Below, piece by piece: positions 51,129 through 61,002 of a stretch of 64,000 nt of DNA (position 1 is the stretch's first letter; each line of letters opens with the position of its first letter). The stretch comes from Streptomyces dangxiongensis (lineage in GTDB: Bacteria; Actinomycetota; Actinomycetes; Streptomycetales; Streptomycetaceae). The stretch covers positions 3,038,001-3,102,000 of the forward strand of contig NZ_CP033073.1 of the NCBI RefSeq assembly GCF_003675325.1, read 5' to 3'. Below the pieces are notes generated by a model that made no database searches, was not told where the DNA came from, and was given only the letters and a program-made list of their open reading frames with translations. A program made the position numbers and the translations under genes.

Positions 51129-52490
51129 CACACGGCCTCCGGGCTGGTACGGGCCCCGGGTGAGGGCGCGGCCTCCGGACCGGTGCGGGCGCCGCGCTGG
51201 AGCGTCTGCCGGTGCCTGCCGGGTGCCGTCCTGCCGGGCACGGACGCCGGCCCGGCGGCAAGGGGGCCCGGGGCCGCGTCGGCGGTACCCGGCGCGCTGA
51301 CGCCGGTGCCGGTTCCCGTGGTGCCGCCGAAGCCGGGGGCGCCGGTGGCGGCCGGGGTGCCGGGGGTGCCGCTGCCGGCCGGGGTGCCGGGCATGTCGGT
51401 CGGCGGGGTGCCGGGCGTGTCGGCTGTCGTCGGGATGCCGGCGACGACACCGAGGAGCTGCTCGTGGTCGACCACGCCCATGCACGCGCCCGCGTTCATG
51501 ACCCGGGCCGGGCTGCCCGCCCTGGCCACCGCCTCGATCGCCTCCGCCACCGTGGCCTCCGGGCGGAGCGCGGGACCGCTGCCGGCCTCCTCCGCGGACG
51601 CGGGCCGCATCGCCGTACGCACCGTCATCACCTGCTCGCGCGGGACCTCCCGGACGAACTCGCGGACGTAGTCGTCGGCGGGTGAGCCCACGATCTCCTC
51701 GGGTGTGCCGAGCTGGACCACCCGGCCGTCACGCATGAGGGCGATGCGGTCGCCGAGTTTCAGCGCCTCGCTCAGGTCGTGGGTGATGAAGACCATCGTG
51801 CGGCCCTCCTCGCGGTGCAGGCGGGTCACCTCGTCCTGCATGTCGCGGCGGATGAGCGGGTCGAGGGCGCTGAACGGCTCGTCGAAGAGCAGGACCTCGG
51901 GGTCCACCGCCAAGGCCCGGGCCAGGCCCACGCGCTGGCGCTGGCCGCCGGAGAGCTGGCCGGGGCGGCGCTTCTCCATGCCTTCGAGGCCGACCTTGGC
52001 GACGAACCCGGCGGCGCGCTCCCGGCGTTCGGATCTGCTGACGCCCTGGATCTCCAGGCCGTAGGCGACGTTGTCGAGGACCGTGCGGTGCGGGAGCAGG
52101 CCGAAGTGCTGGAAGACCATCGCGGCGCGGTGGCGGCGCAGTTCGCGCAGCCGGGTCCGGTCCATCGCGCGGACGTCCTCGCCGTCGATGGCGATGCTGC
52201 CGGCGGTGGGTTCGATCAGCCGGGTCAGGCAGCGGACCAACGTGGACTTGCCGGAGCCGGACAGGCCCATCACCACGAAGACCTCGCCCTTGCGGACGTC
52301 GAAGGAGACGTCGCGGACGGCGGCCGTGCAGCCGGTGCGGGCGCGCAGGTCGGCCGGGCTGAGCTGCCTGAGTTCGGGGTCGGCCGGGACGCGGCCGGAC
52401 TTGGGTCCGAACACCTTCCACAGGCCGGAGACCGAGAAGACAAGGAGCGTCGGTGGTGGGGGGCTTGCGGGTGGGCACGGTGGGGGTCAT
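51128..52490 (-). CDS. Glycine betaine ABC transporter ATPase (ProV/OpuAA-like), N-terminal frameshift
   Basis: ATP-binding subunit of the betaine importer. Walker [11 protein letters not shown]-loop [13 protein letters not shown], signature LSGGQRQR, Walker [13 protein letters not shown] and [18 protein letters not shown]-like segment ([20 protein letters not shown]) is followed by a Pro/Gly/Thr low-complexity tail of about 80 residues. ATG at 52490 overlaps the betA stop (ATGA), but its frame is broken at about 52442 by one extra T; removing it gives [18 protein letters not shown]. Read literally, a GTG at 52414 starts the longest intact frame. The overlap and homology argue for the upstream start and a sequence error. 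Confidence 0.9.
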
Positions 52491-54019
52491 CGGGGATCGC
52501 CTCCGATCAGGTCGACGGCCTTCTCCCCGACCATGAGCACCCCGATCATCGGGTTCACGGCGGTCATGGTGGGGAAGACGGACGCGTCGGCGATGCGAAT
52601 GCCGGACAGACCGCGGATCCTCAGCTCCGGGTCGACCACGGCGAGTTCGTCGTCGGCGGCGCCCATCTTGCAGGTGCCGGCCGGGTGGTAGACGGTGTGC
52701 GCGACCTTGCGGGCGTACTCGCTCAGCTCCGCGTCGCCGAGGATCTCCGGGCCCGGGCAGACCTCGCGCTTGAGCCAGCCGGCCAGCGGCTCGGTCCTCG
52801 CGATCTCGCGTGCGATGCGGATGCCGTCGACGAGGGTCCGGGCGTCGTAGTCGTCCTCGTCGGTGAAGTACCGGAAGTCCAGGGCGGGCTTCACGGACGG
52901 GTCGGCGCTGGTGAGGTAGAGCCGGCCGCGGCTCTTCGGCTTGGGGATGTTCGGGGTCATCGAGACGCCGTACGCCGGGCGTTCGTAGCCGAGGCGCTCG
53001 GGGTTGTCGGTGAACGGGATCTGGTAGAAGTGGAACATCAGGTCGGGGCCCGCGTGCTGGGGGTCGCGGCGCACGAAAAGGCCCGCGTCGGAGTCCATCG
53101 CGGAGTTCTCCGGGATCGGGCCGTGGGTCTCCCAGACGATCACCGACTCGGGGTGGTCGAGCAGGTTCTCGCCGACACCGGGCAGGTCGTGCGCGACGGG
53201 GATGCCGAGCGCCTGAAGGTCCTCGGCGGGGCCGATGCCCGAGTGCAGCAGCAGCCGCGGGGTGTCGACGGCGCCCGCGCACAGGACGACCTCCTCGCGG
53301 GCCCGGACCAGCAGTTCCTCGCCGTCCTTGGTGCGCACGTGGACGCCCTCGGCGCGGGTGCCGTCCAGTTCCAGCCGGTACGCCCAGGTCTCCAGGAAGA
53401 AATGGAGGTTCGGGCGCTCGTCCAGCACCGGGTGCAGGTAGGCCACGGAGGCGGAGGAGCGCTTGTTGTCCTCGGGGTGGTAGGCGAGGTCGAAGAAACC
53501 GGCGCCCTCGGTGAACGGCGCGCGGTTGAAGCCCTCGACCCCGGGTACCCCGAGTGCCGACCGGGCGGCGTCGACGAAGTCGCGGGCGATGGCGTTCCGG
53601 TCCTTCTCGTCGACGGTGACGATGTTGTTCTTGAGGCGGGTGAAGTAGGCCTCCATGGGGACGGCGCCCCAGCCCTTGGCGCCGGCCGCCTCCCACTCGT
53701 CCCAGTCGGAGGGCAGGGGCTTGAACGAGATGAGGGTGTTGTGCGAGGAGCAGCCGCCCAGGACGCGGGCGCGGCTGTGCCGGATGTGGGAGTTGCCGCG
53801 GGGCTGCTCCACCGTCGGGTAGTCGTAGTCGAGTTCGCCGCCGAGCAGGCCCATCCAGCGGCGCAGCGTGAGGACGTCGTCGCGGCCGACGTCGCTCGGG
53901 CCGCCCTCGATGACGGCGACGGTGACGTCCGGGTTCTCGGTGAGGCGGGAGGCGATGACGGAGCCCGCGGTGCCGCCGCCGATGACGACGTAGTCGTAGA
54001 GGTGGGGGGTGTGGGACAT
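52487..54019 (-). CDS. betA: GMC-family choline dehydrogenase-like oxidoreductase
   Basis: FAD-dependent oxidoreductase of 510 residues that probably oxidises choline to betaine aldehyde. FAD-binding opening YDYVVIGGGTAGSVIASRLT, GMC signature 1 HSRARVLGGCSSHNTLISFK, signature 2 GAVDTPRLLLHSGIGP, and the C-terminal catalytic His region VYHPAGTCKMG with a later AVNPMIGVLMVGEKA. ATG at 54019. It lies between betB and the betaine ABC transporter genes, which gives the choline assignment; other GMC alcohol substrates are formally possible. Confidence 0.9.
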   Translation of the reverse strand: MSHTPHLYDYVVIGGGTAGSVIASRLTENPDVTVAVIEGGPSDVGRDDVLTLRRWMGLLGGELDYDYPTVEQPRGNSHIRHSRARVLGGCSSHNTLISFKPLPSDWDEWEAAGAKGWGAVPMEAYFTRLKNNIVTVDEKDRNAIARDFVDAARSALGVPGVEGFNRAPFTEGAGFFDLAYHPEDNKRSSASVAYLHPVLDERPNLHFFLETWAYRLELDGTRAEGVHVRTKDGEELLVRAREEVVLCAGAVDTPRLLLHSGIGPAEDLQALGIPVAHDLPGVGENLLDHPESVIVWETHGPIPENSAMDSDAGLFVRRDPQHAGPDLMFHFYQIPFTDNPERLGYERPAYGVSMTPNIPKPKSRGRLYLTSADPSVKPALDFRYFTDEDDYDARTLVDGIRIAREIARTEPLAGWLKREVCPGPEILGDAELSEYARKVAHTVYHPAGTCKMGAADDELAVVDPELRIRGLSGIRIADASVFPTMTAVNPMIGVLMVGEKAVDLIGGDPR

Positions 54020-54061
54020 GGGGGTGCTGCTCCGGAGGTGTGGAAGGAGTCGGGCGGGGGC

Positions 54062-55582
54062 TCAGCCGGCGAACCAGCGGACCGGCTTCGGCGCCAGGTT
54101 CTGGTAGACGTGCTTGGTCTCGCGGTACTCGGCGAGCCCGGCGGGGCCGAGTTCGCGGCCGGTGCCGCTCCTGCCGAAGCCGCCCCACTCCGCCTGCGGC
54201 AGGTAGGGGTGGAAGTCGTTGATCCAGACGGTGCCGTGGCGCAGGCGGGCGGCGACGCGCCGGGCGCGGCCGGGGTCGATGGTCCAGACGGCGCCGGCGA
54301 GGCCGTACTCGGTGTCGTTGGCGAGGAACACGGCCTCCTCCTCCGTCCGGAAGGTCTCGACGGTGAGGACCGGGCCGAAGACCTCCTCGCGGACGACCTT
54401 CATCTCGCGGTGGCAGGCGTCGAGGACGGTCGGCTCGTAGAAGTAACCGGTCTCCGGGCGGGCCGGCGACGGTGCGGGCCGCTTCCCTCCGCAGCGCAGC
54501 ACCGCACCCTCCGCGAGCGCGGAGGCGACGTACGACTCGGTCTTGGCGCGCTGCTGCTCGGAGACGAGCGGGCCGCACTCGACGCCGTCCTCGGTGCCGC
54601 GGCCCAGGCGGATTTTCGTGGCGCGGCGGGCGAGTTCGGCTACGAAGCGCTCGCGGACCGACTCCTCGACGATGAGGCGGGCGCCGGCCGAGCAGACCTG
54701 GCCACTGTGGATGAAGGCCGCGTTGAGGGCCTGGTCGACGGCGGTGTCGAAGCCCTCCTCGGTGGCGCAGGCGTCCGCGAAGACGACGTTGGGGTTCTTG
54801 CCGCCGAGTTCCAGGGCGACCTTCTTGACGGTGGGCGCCGCGGCCTGGGCGACCTTGGTGCCGCTGGCCAGGCCGCCGGTGAAGGAGACGAGGTCGACGC
54901 CGGGGTGTTCGGCGAGCCGGGCGCCGACGGTGTGGCCGGGGCCGGTGACGAGGTTGGCGACGCCCTCCGGCAGTCCGGCCTCGGCCAGCAGTCCGACCAG
55001 CGCGACGGTGGTCATCGGGGTGATCTCGCTGGGCTTGATCACGAAGGTGTTGCCGGCGGCGAGCGCCGGGGCGATCTTCCAGCTCGCCTGGAGGAGCGGG
55101 TAGTTCCACGGGGTGATCAGCGCGCAGACGCCGACCGGCTCGTGGACGACCACGCTGTGGATGCCGGGCGAGCCCGCGTCGACGACCCGGCCGGGTGCCT
55201 CGGCGGCGACCAGGTCGGCGAAGTAGCGGAAGGCGTCGGCGACGCAGTCGATGTCGACGCGGCCCTCCTCGACGGTCTTGCCCGCGTCCCGGCTCTCCAG
55301 CAGGCCGAGTTCCTCGCGGTCGCGGACGAGGAGGTCGGCGACGCGGCGCAGCAGGGCGGCGCGGTCGGCGACCGGGGTGCGCGGCCAGGGGCCGTGGTCG
55401 AAGGCCTGCCGGGCGGCGGCGACCGCACGTTCGGCGTCCTTCTCGTCGCCCTCCGCGACCACGGCGAAGGGCCGGGCGTCCGCGGGGTCGAGGATCTCGC
55501 GGGTCGCGCCGGAGATCGCTTCCAGCCACTCGCCGCCCGCGTGGATGGTCGCCTGAGGGTGTCGTTCCGTTCTGTCCGCCAT
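54062..55582 (-). CDS. betB: Betaine aldehyde dehydrogenase
   Basis: NAD(P)-dependent aldehyde dehydrogenase of 506 residues converting betaine aldehyde to glycine betaine. Motifs: VCALITPWNYPLLQASWKIA, FVIKPSEITP, SFTGGLASGTKVAQ, VALELGGKNPNVVFADA (general-base Glu) and NAAFIHSGQVCSAGARL (catalytic Cys). ATG at 55582. It is the first gene of the operon betB-betA-ATPase-permease-binding protein. Specificity for betaine aldehyde is from context. Confidence 0.92.
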   Translation of the reverse strand: MADRTERHPQATIHAGGEWLEAISGATREILDPADARPFAVVAEGDEKDAERAVAAARQAFDHGPWPRTPVADRAALLRRVADLLVRDREELGLLESRDAGKTVEEGRVDIDCVADAFRYFADLVAAEAPGRVVDAGSPGIHSVVVHEPVGVCALITPWNYPLLQASWKIAPALAAGNTFVIKPSEITPMTTVALVGLLAEAGLPEGVANLVTGPGHTVGARLAEHPGVDLVSFTGGLASGTKVAQAAAPTVKKVALELGGKNPNVVFADACATEEGFDTAVDQALNAAFIHSGQVCSAGARLIVEESVRERFVAELARRATKIRLGRGTEDGVECGPLVSEQQRAKTESYVASALAEGAVLRCGGKRPAPSPARPETGYFYEPTVLDACHREMKVVREEVFGPVLTVETFRTEEEAVFLANDTEYGLAGAVWTIDPGRARRVAARLRHGTVWINDFHPYLPQAEWGGFGRSGTGRELGPAGLAEYRETKHVYQNLAPKPVRWFAG

Positions 55583-56055
55583 GATGGGTATCGCCTTCCG
55601 TTCCTGTTCGGTACCCCTCTGTCACACGTAGGTCACGCTCGGGGACCGCGGTCGCCTGCCCAAACGCCTGCCACGCATGCACAATCCATGGCCGAAAGTG
55701 CGCCGCGTCACGGAAAAGCCGGCTGAAAAAGGCACAAAGGCGGGTCTGGAAGGGGCTGCGAAAGGCGTCGGACGGGGTCTGCCCGTCCGCCGGGCTCCGG
55801 AGTCGGCGTCGTGCCGCGGGTGCCAGGCGCAGCCGATCGGGACGGCCGGCAGCGGGAGCGGGATCTCCAAGGTGACCAGGCCGAGCGTTCGCAGGCCGGT
55901 GGCCGGGGAGGCGGTGGCCTGAACATGACGTCGCCGACGAAGACGCCGACCGGCACGGTCCTGAACCGGATGGCGGAGGCGGCGCGGCCGGCCTCGACGA
56001 CCCCGTCGAGCGATGGCTCCCGGCGCCACCCGGGACGCGTCGGTGTTCGCCAAAA
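55583..56055. other. Region upstream of betB without a convincing gene
   Basis: All minus-strand frames here are Arg/Pro-rich and none has a clear ribosome site or recognisable domain. A short stretch reads well in one frame (about 55820-55920, TASPATGLRTLGLVTLEIPL), so a degraded gene cannot be excluded. Bases 55690-55745 are relatively A-rich (e.g. GGAAAAG, CTGAAAAAGGCAC) and may hold the bet operon promoter. Confidence 0.4.
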
Positions 56056-56058
56056 CGA

Positions 56059-56095
56059 CGAGGTCCCCTCCCGCTCACCGCGGAAGGGGACCTCG
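56059..56095 (-). terminator. Intrinsic terminator directly after the tRNA
   Basis: AGGGGACCTCG (56085-56095) and CGAGGTCCCCT (56059-56069) are perfect 11-bp arms, with inner GCGG/CCGC pairs and a short loop. On the minus strand the hairpin is followed by TCGTTTTGG, a short T run. It starts five bases after the tRNA CCA end, so the tRNA is transcribed as its own unit. Confidence 0.9.
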
Positions 56096-56099
56096 TGTG

Positions 56100-56172
56100 T
56101 GGAGCGCCGGGCAGGCCTTGCACCTGCATCTCCCCGCAGGAAGCGGGGCGCCTTTCCTTGGACCACCAACGC
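56100..56172 (-). tRNA. Unusual tRNA-Gly (anticodon UCC)
   Basis: 73 bases including encoded CCA fold as a complete cloverleaf. The acceptor stem GCGTTGG/CCGGCGC has two G-U pairs. The D arm is GTC/GGC with loop CAAGGAAA. The anticodon stem CCCCG/CGGGG encloses loop CTTCCTG (anticodon TCC). The variable loop is AGAT, and the T stem GCAGG/CCTGC encloses loop TGCAAGG. Glycine identity features are all there: G1-C72, C2-G71, U73, C35 and C36. Oddities: G at position 55 instead of the near-universal U, U37 instead of a purine, G38, and only a 3-bp D stem. It lies 78 bases after mdh with a candidate promoter between. Confidence 0.85.
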
Positions 56173-56212
56173 ATCACCTGGTGCCGGATTCCCGGCGGTC
56201 GGTGCGTGATCA

Positions 56213-56218
56213 ACTATA
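56213..56218 (-). promoter_or_regulatory. Candidate -10 element for the tRNA
   Basis: TATAGT on the minus strand, 41 bases upstream of the tRNA 5' end, in an otherwise G/C-rich gap after mdh. It would start transcription near 56206. No good -35 hexamer is evident at 16-18 bases. Confidence 0.45.
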
Positions 56219-56249
56219 GCCCACGGCCGCCGGGTCGCACCATGTCGGA

Positions 56250-57329
<1,080 letters not shown>

Positions 57330-57396
57330 CTATCGCGCATCCGGCATGCGAGACGTACGGGACCGTGTGGCTCAGCCCACAGGGTTCACGGGCGTG

Positions 57397-57438
57397 CCCG
57401 TCACCGTGCCCGTCGCCGGGGACGGGCACGGTGACGGG
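57397..57438. terminator. Perfect 18-bp hairpin upstream of mdh
   Basis: CCCGTCACCGTGCCCGTC (57397-57414) and its exact complement (57421-57438) flank a 6-base loop. It sits between the HTH-DUF2690 stop and the mdh start, close behind another terminator. No T tract on the minus-strand exit side. It may be a second terminator insulating mdh, or structure in the mdh leader. Confidence 0.7.
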
Positions 57439-57453
57439 GCCGGCGGGCGCGTG

Positions 57454-57498
57454 AAAAAGGCGGCCGTCCGTTCGGGAGGGGGAACGAGGACGGCCGCC
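57454..57498 (-). terminator. Intrinsic terminator of the HTH-DUF2690 gene
   Basis: Minus-strand arms GGCGGCCGTCC (57498-57488) and GGACGGCCGCC (57469-57459) pair perfectly over 11 bp and are followed immediately by TTTTT (57458-57454). Textbook Rho-independent terminator, 78 bases after the stop at 57576. Confidence 0.9.
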
Positions 57499-57575
57499 GA
57501 TGGGGGTACCGGTGTGCCGGACTCCCGTGGGGGTAGGGCACCCCTGCCCCGGTCACGGCCGCCGCATGCGCACCT

Positions 57576-59303
57576 TCACGGAATCTCCTCCTCCGCCTTG
57601 GTGCGCGGCTGGTCGGTGCAGCCCGTCCGCCCCGAGGCGAGCGTGGCGCAGGCCCGGGAGCGCGCCGGGTCCCGCACGGCGGCCATCGGGGTGTACGCGA
57701 TGGTGTCCCCGGCCGCGGTGATGTCACCCGTCTGCCGGACCCCGCCCACGGTGAGCCGCACGGTGTCGCCGGGCGCGCCGCCGGTGATCCGGCCCCAGAC
57801 CGTGCCGCACGTCCTGCTGTAGCGGACCTCCAGGACGGTGGTGCCGAGGATGACGGACTTGGCGGTCGTCACCAGGTCGCCGCTGCACCCCATGGCCTCG
57901 GCGTCCTTGCCGGTGCAGGCGGAGCCGGCGCACTTCACGCCCGGCGGCAGACTCGGCCGGGTACGGCCCGACGGGGCCGGTGACGCGGCCCCGCCCTTGC
58001 CCCGGCCACCGCCGCCGTCCCCGTGGGTGAACAGGAAGACACCGGCGATGATTACGAGCACGCCGGCCATCCCCGCGAAGAACATCAGCACTTGCTGCCG
58101 TCGCGGGGGCACGGGGTTCGCGGCGCTCACCGGGGCGGCCGGGGCGGCCGGGGCGGAGCAGCCCGTCGCCGAGGGCCCGGTCACCGGCCACCCGCCGCGG
58201 GGGGTCGGGGTCCCGGTGCGGCCGGGGGCGCCGGGCGTTCCGGTGGGGATGCCCGGGGTGGAGGCCGGCGTGGCCGGGGTGCCGGTGCGCGTGGCCCGGG
58301 GCGGGGCGGCGACGCGTGCGGTTCCGGCGACGATGCCGGGGGTGCCCGCGGGGGTGCCCGGGCTGTCGTCGGGCGGGACCCGGGTCGGGGCAGCGTTCGG
58401 TGTGCCCGGGGCTTCGTCGGTCGTGGCCGGGGCCGGGACGGCGGTGCCCAAGGTCAGGGCTGCGGTGCCCGACGGGCCGGTGGGGCCGGCCGGGCGGGCC
58501 GGGGAGCCGGTCCCCGGGCGGACGGTCGCCTTCGAGGGACCCCGGTAACCGGCCAGCCCCCAGGAGTTCCCGCCGGGCACCGGAGCACCGTCGGCCGCCC
58601 CGCCGGAGCCACCACCGGCCGCCGGACGGGAGTCGCCTGCAGCCGCCGCGCCGGAGCCGCCACGGGTCCGCGTCCCGGCGTTGCCGCCCGCCTCCGCCGG
58701 GGAACCGCCGCGAGCCCCGGCAGCGAGGCCGCCGCCGAAGCTCGTACCGGAGCCACCACGGCCCCCCGTCGCGGCACCTCCGCCGGCACCCGCCACGGAA
58801 CCGCCGCGAACTCCCGCGCTGCCAGGACCGCCGCCCGCGCTCGTACCGGAGCCACCACGGCCGCCCGTCGCGGCGCCACCACGGCCCCCCGCCCCGCCGT
58901 CGGCGACACCCTTCGCGGTGCCGCCGTCGGTCGCCGGCCCCGGGCCCGGGTCGGTCGTCGTGGTGCGGTCTTGGAGGGGGGCGCGGGTCCGGGCGGCGCG
59001 GATCGCCTCCATCGTGCTGTCGTGTCCCGACTCCGCCCGGCTCCAGGCGCGTTCCGCCAGCTCCCACAGGGTGGTCAGGTGGACGGTGTGGGTGCCGGTG
59101 ACCTCGGCCAGCGCGACGACCGCGCCCTTGGGTGCGAGGAGCCGGCCGCCCAGGTACCGCTCCCAGGACGTCCTGCTGTACCCCGTGCTGTCGGCCAGCT
59201 CCGCGACGCTCAGGCCGCTGTGGTCCACGAGCCGCCGCATCCGCTCGGTGAACTCCCTGAGCTGCGGATCCATTTCGTCCGGCAGGGTTTTCCAGCGAGG
59301 CAT
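57576..59303 (-). CDS. HTH-DUF2690 membrane protein with expanded low-complexity region
   Basis: 575 residues. N terminus: Xre-type helix-turn-helix (about 15-65: FTERMRRLVDHSGLSVAELA, TGYSRTSWERYLGGRLLAP). Residues about 100-420 are low complexity, first Gly/Arg/Ser repeats (variants of GGRGGSGTSAGG), then Pro/Thr/Gly (TPGIPTGTPGAPG). One membrane helix (VLMFFAGMAGVLVIIAGVFL) and an extracellular DUF2690 domain with paired Cys (CAGSACTGKDAEAMGC, then YSRTCGTVWGRI) follow. The layout suggests a membrane-anchored DNA-binding sensor. The start at 59303 fits the HTH. Middle length is about twice what I recall for the family. Confidence 0.85.
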   Translation of the reverse strand: MPRWKTLPDEMDPQLREFTERMRRLVDHSGLSVAELADSTGYSRTSWERYLGGRLLAPKGAVVALAEVTGTHTVHLTTLWELAERAWSRAESGHDSTMEAIRAARTRAPLQDRTTTTDPGPGPATDGGTAKGVADGGAGGRGGAATGGRGGSGTSAGGGPGSAGVRGGSVAGAGGGAATGGRGGSGTSFGGGLAAGARGGSPAEAGGNAGTRTRGGSGAAAAGDSRPAAGGGSGGAADGAPVPGGNSWGLAGYRGPSKATVRPGTGSPARPAGPTGPSGTAALTLGTAVPAPATTDEAPGTPNAAPTRVPPDDSPGTPAGTPGIVAGTARVAAPPRATRTGTPATPASTPGIPTGTPGAPGRTGTPTPRGGWPVTGPSATGCSAPAAPAAPVSAANPVPPRRQQVLMFFAGMAGVLVIIAGVFLFTHGDGGGGRGKGGAASPAPSGRTRPSLPPGVKCAGSACTGKDAEAMGCSGDLVTTAKSVILGTTVLEVRYSRTCGTVWGRITGGAPGDTVRLTVGGVRQTGDITAAGDTIAYTPMAAVRDPARSRACATLASGRTGCTDQPRTKAEEEIP

Positions 59304-59444
59304 CGCTTCCCCCTCTTCCCCTCTTCCCCCGTGTTCCGTGCGCGTGTCCCAAGGATCCCAGTTCCCGGGCCGTGGCGGCGGCAGGGGACACGGCGGTGGC
59401 CCGGGCCCCCGGGGGGACGCGGGCCACCTGCCGTGCTGCCGGCG

Positions 59445-59918
59445 CTACTTGGTGACCGTGAAGTGCAGGGTGTCCTTCAGGAACGGGATCTCCAGCCACG
59501 GTCTGGGCTGGGCCATCATCGCCAGCAGCACGATCGCCAGGCCGAGGACGCCGTAGGTGGCGATGTCCGTGAAGCGGGAGCGGACGGCGAGCATGCCGAC
59601 GCTGGGCAGTATCCAGCGTATGAACGCACCGGCCAGCAGCGCGGCGCCGATCAGCAGGGTGCCGACGCGGAACAGGTCCAGCGCGGTCAGCAGCAGGCCG
59701 AGCGCGGCTGCCGACAGCACCACGAGCAGGGGCCACTGGCGTGCGGGCGCCGGGGCGTCGGGGGGCGCGGCCCGGCCGCCGCCCTCCGGCCGTGCGGTGT
59801 CCCGCGTGAACAGCGGGAATCGGCGGGTGACGCGGCGCGGACGCCCCTCGGAGTCGGGGGCGCTGATCGCGTCGCGCACGGTCGGTTCCGCGGGCTCGCG
59901 GGTGTCCTCAGCCGGCAC
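59445..59918 (-). CDS. DUF3017 membrane protein
   Basis: 157-residue protein: hydrophilic Arg/Pro-rich N terminus (residues 1-60), then three hydrophobic helices ([19 protein letters not shown], then [18 protein letters not shown], then [15 protein letters not shown]) and a short C-terminal tail [11 protein letters not shown]. It matches the actinobacterial DUF3017 family, normally next to folD as here. GTG at 59918 (GGAG five bases upstream) overlaps the folD stop by 11 bases, so translation is coupled. Function unknown. Confidence 0.9.
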   Translation of the reverse strand: MPAEDTREPAEPTVRDAISAPDSEGRPRRVTRRFPLFTRDTARPEGGGRAAPPDAPAPARQWPLLVVLSAAALGLLLTALDLFRVGTLLIGAALLAGAFIRWILPSVGMLAVRSRFTDIATYGVLGLAIVLLAMMAQPRPWLEIPFLKDTLHFTVTK

Positions 59919-60762
59919 TGCGCTCCGCCGCCTCGACCACGTTGACCAGCAGGAGCGCCCGGGTCATCGGGCCGACACCGCCGGGGTTGGGGGAGATCCA
60001 GGCGGCCACTCGGGCCACGTCCGGGTGGACGTCACCGACGATCTTGCCGTCGGCGTTGCGGGAGACGCCGACGTCCAGGACGGCCGCGCCCGGCTTGACG
60101 TCCTCGGCGCGGATCAGGTGCGGGGAACCGGCCGCGGCGATGACGATGTCGGCCCGCTTGAGGTGGGCGGAGAGGTCACGGGTGCCGGTGTGGCACTGGG
60201 TGACGGTGGCGTTCTCGCTGCGCCGGGTGAGCAGCAGCGGCATCGGGCGGCCGATGGTGACACCGCGGCCGACGACCACGACCTCGGCGCCCTTGATCTC
60301 CACGCCGTGGGCCCGCAGCAGGGTGAGGATGCCGTTGGGGGTGCAGGGCAGCGGGGCCGGCTCGTTCAGGACGAGGCGGCCGAGGTTGGTCGGGTGCAGG
60401 CCGTCGGCGTCCTTGGCCGGGTCCATCAGTTCCAGGACGCGGTTCTCGTCGATGCCCCTGGGCAGCGGGAGCTGGACGATGTAGCCGGTGCAGGCCGGGT
60501 CCTCGTTCAGTTCGCGGACGACCGCCTCGATCTCCTCCTGGGTGGCGGTGGCCGGCAGCTCGCGCTGGATGGAGGCGATGCCCACCTGGGCACAGTCGCG
60601 GTGCTTGCCGGCGACGTACTTCTGGCTGCCGGGGTCGTCCCCGACCAGGATCGTGCCGAGGCCGGGCGTGACGCCCTTCTCCTTCAGCGCCGCCACGCGG
60701 GCGGTCAGATCGGACTTGATCGCGGCTGCGGTGGCCTTGCCATCGAGAATCTGGGCGGTCAT
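59908..60762 (-). CDS. folD: Methylene-THF dehydrogenase/methenyl-THF cyclohydrolase
   Basis: Bifunctional folate enzyme of 284 residues linking 5,10-methylene-THF with 10-formyl-THF. Motifs: [18 protein letters not shown] (catalytic Lys, family Y-x-x-x-K), [28 protein letters not shown], then [17 protein letters not shown] (NADP loop) and [20 protein letters not shown] with [19 protein letters not shown] at 60762. It acts in the same one-carbon pool as glyA elsewhere in the window. Confidence 0.96.
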   Translation of the reverse strand: MTAQILDGKATAAAIKSDLTARVAALKEKGVTPGLGTILVGDDPGSQKYVAGKHRDCAQVGIASIQRELPATATQEEIEAVVRELNEDPACTGYIVQLPLPRGIDENRVLELMDPAKDADGLHPTNLGRLVLNEPAPLPCTPNGILTLLRAHGVEIKGAEVVVVGRGVTIGRPMPLLLTRRSENATVTQCHTGTRDLSAHLKRADIVIAAAGSPHLIRAEDVKPGAAVLDVGVSRNADGKIVGDVHPDVARVAAWISPNPGGVGPMTRALLLVNVVEAAERSAG

Positions 60763-61002
60763 GGGTCCCATCCTCGCGGATGACCCGGCCCCGGTACCAA
60801 TCCGGTGGGTGTTTCCCTGATCAGCGATGTTGCACTTGCACAACGCCCGGGGCTTCCGGCTGGACAAGTAAGAGCCTGTTAAAAGACGATGAGCACACAG
60901 TGCCGCGGGCAGTACCGGGGGGACGGACCGCATCTGTAGAACTTTCCTCCGCGCCGTGCCACGCGTCGTCCCCGCACTTGAGCAAACGGAGGAAAGACCG
61001 CC

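Noticed and set aside
51779..55726. A 1315-codon open frame on the plus strand
   Set aside because: It is antisense to the whole bet operon; sequence is Val/Gly/Asp/Glu low-information, typical of the opposite-strand shadow in high-GC DNA.
55622..56053. A 143-codon minus-strand open frame upstream of betB
   Set aside because: Arg-rich composition, no ribosome site, and it overlaps no recognisable family; at most a degraded remnant.
56100..56172. A plus-strand tRNA or hairpin RNA at the same site
   Set aside because: Only the minus strand gives glycine identity bases, CCA and a terminator on the proper side.
51729..56213. A 1494-codon open frame on the minus strand
   Set aside because: It is a GC-bias shadow through betB, betA and the ATPase; composition is Arg/Pro/Gly-rich with no domain, while the real genes have clear motifs in other frames.
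60826..60845. Tandem TTGCAC TTGCAC upstream of folD as an operator
   Set aside because: Two short copies only, no known regulator site, and too little support to call.
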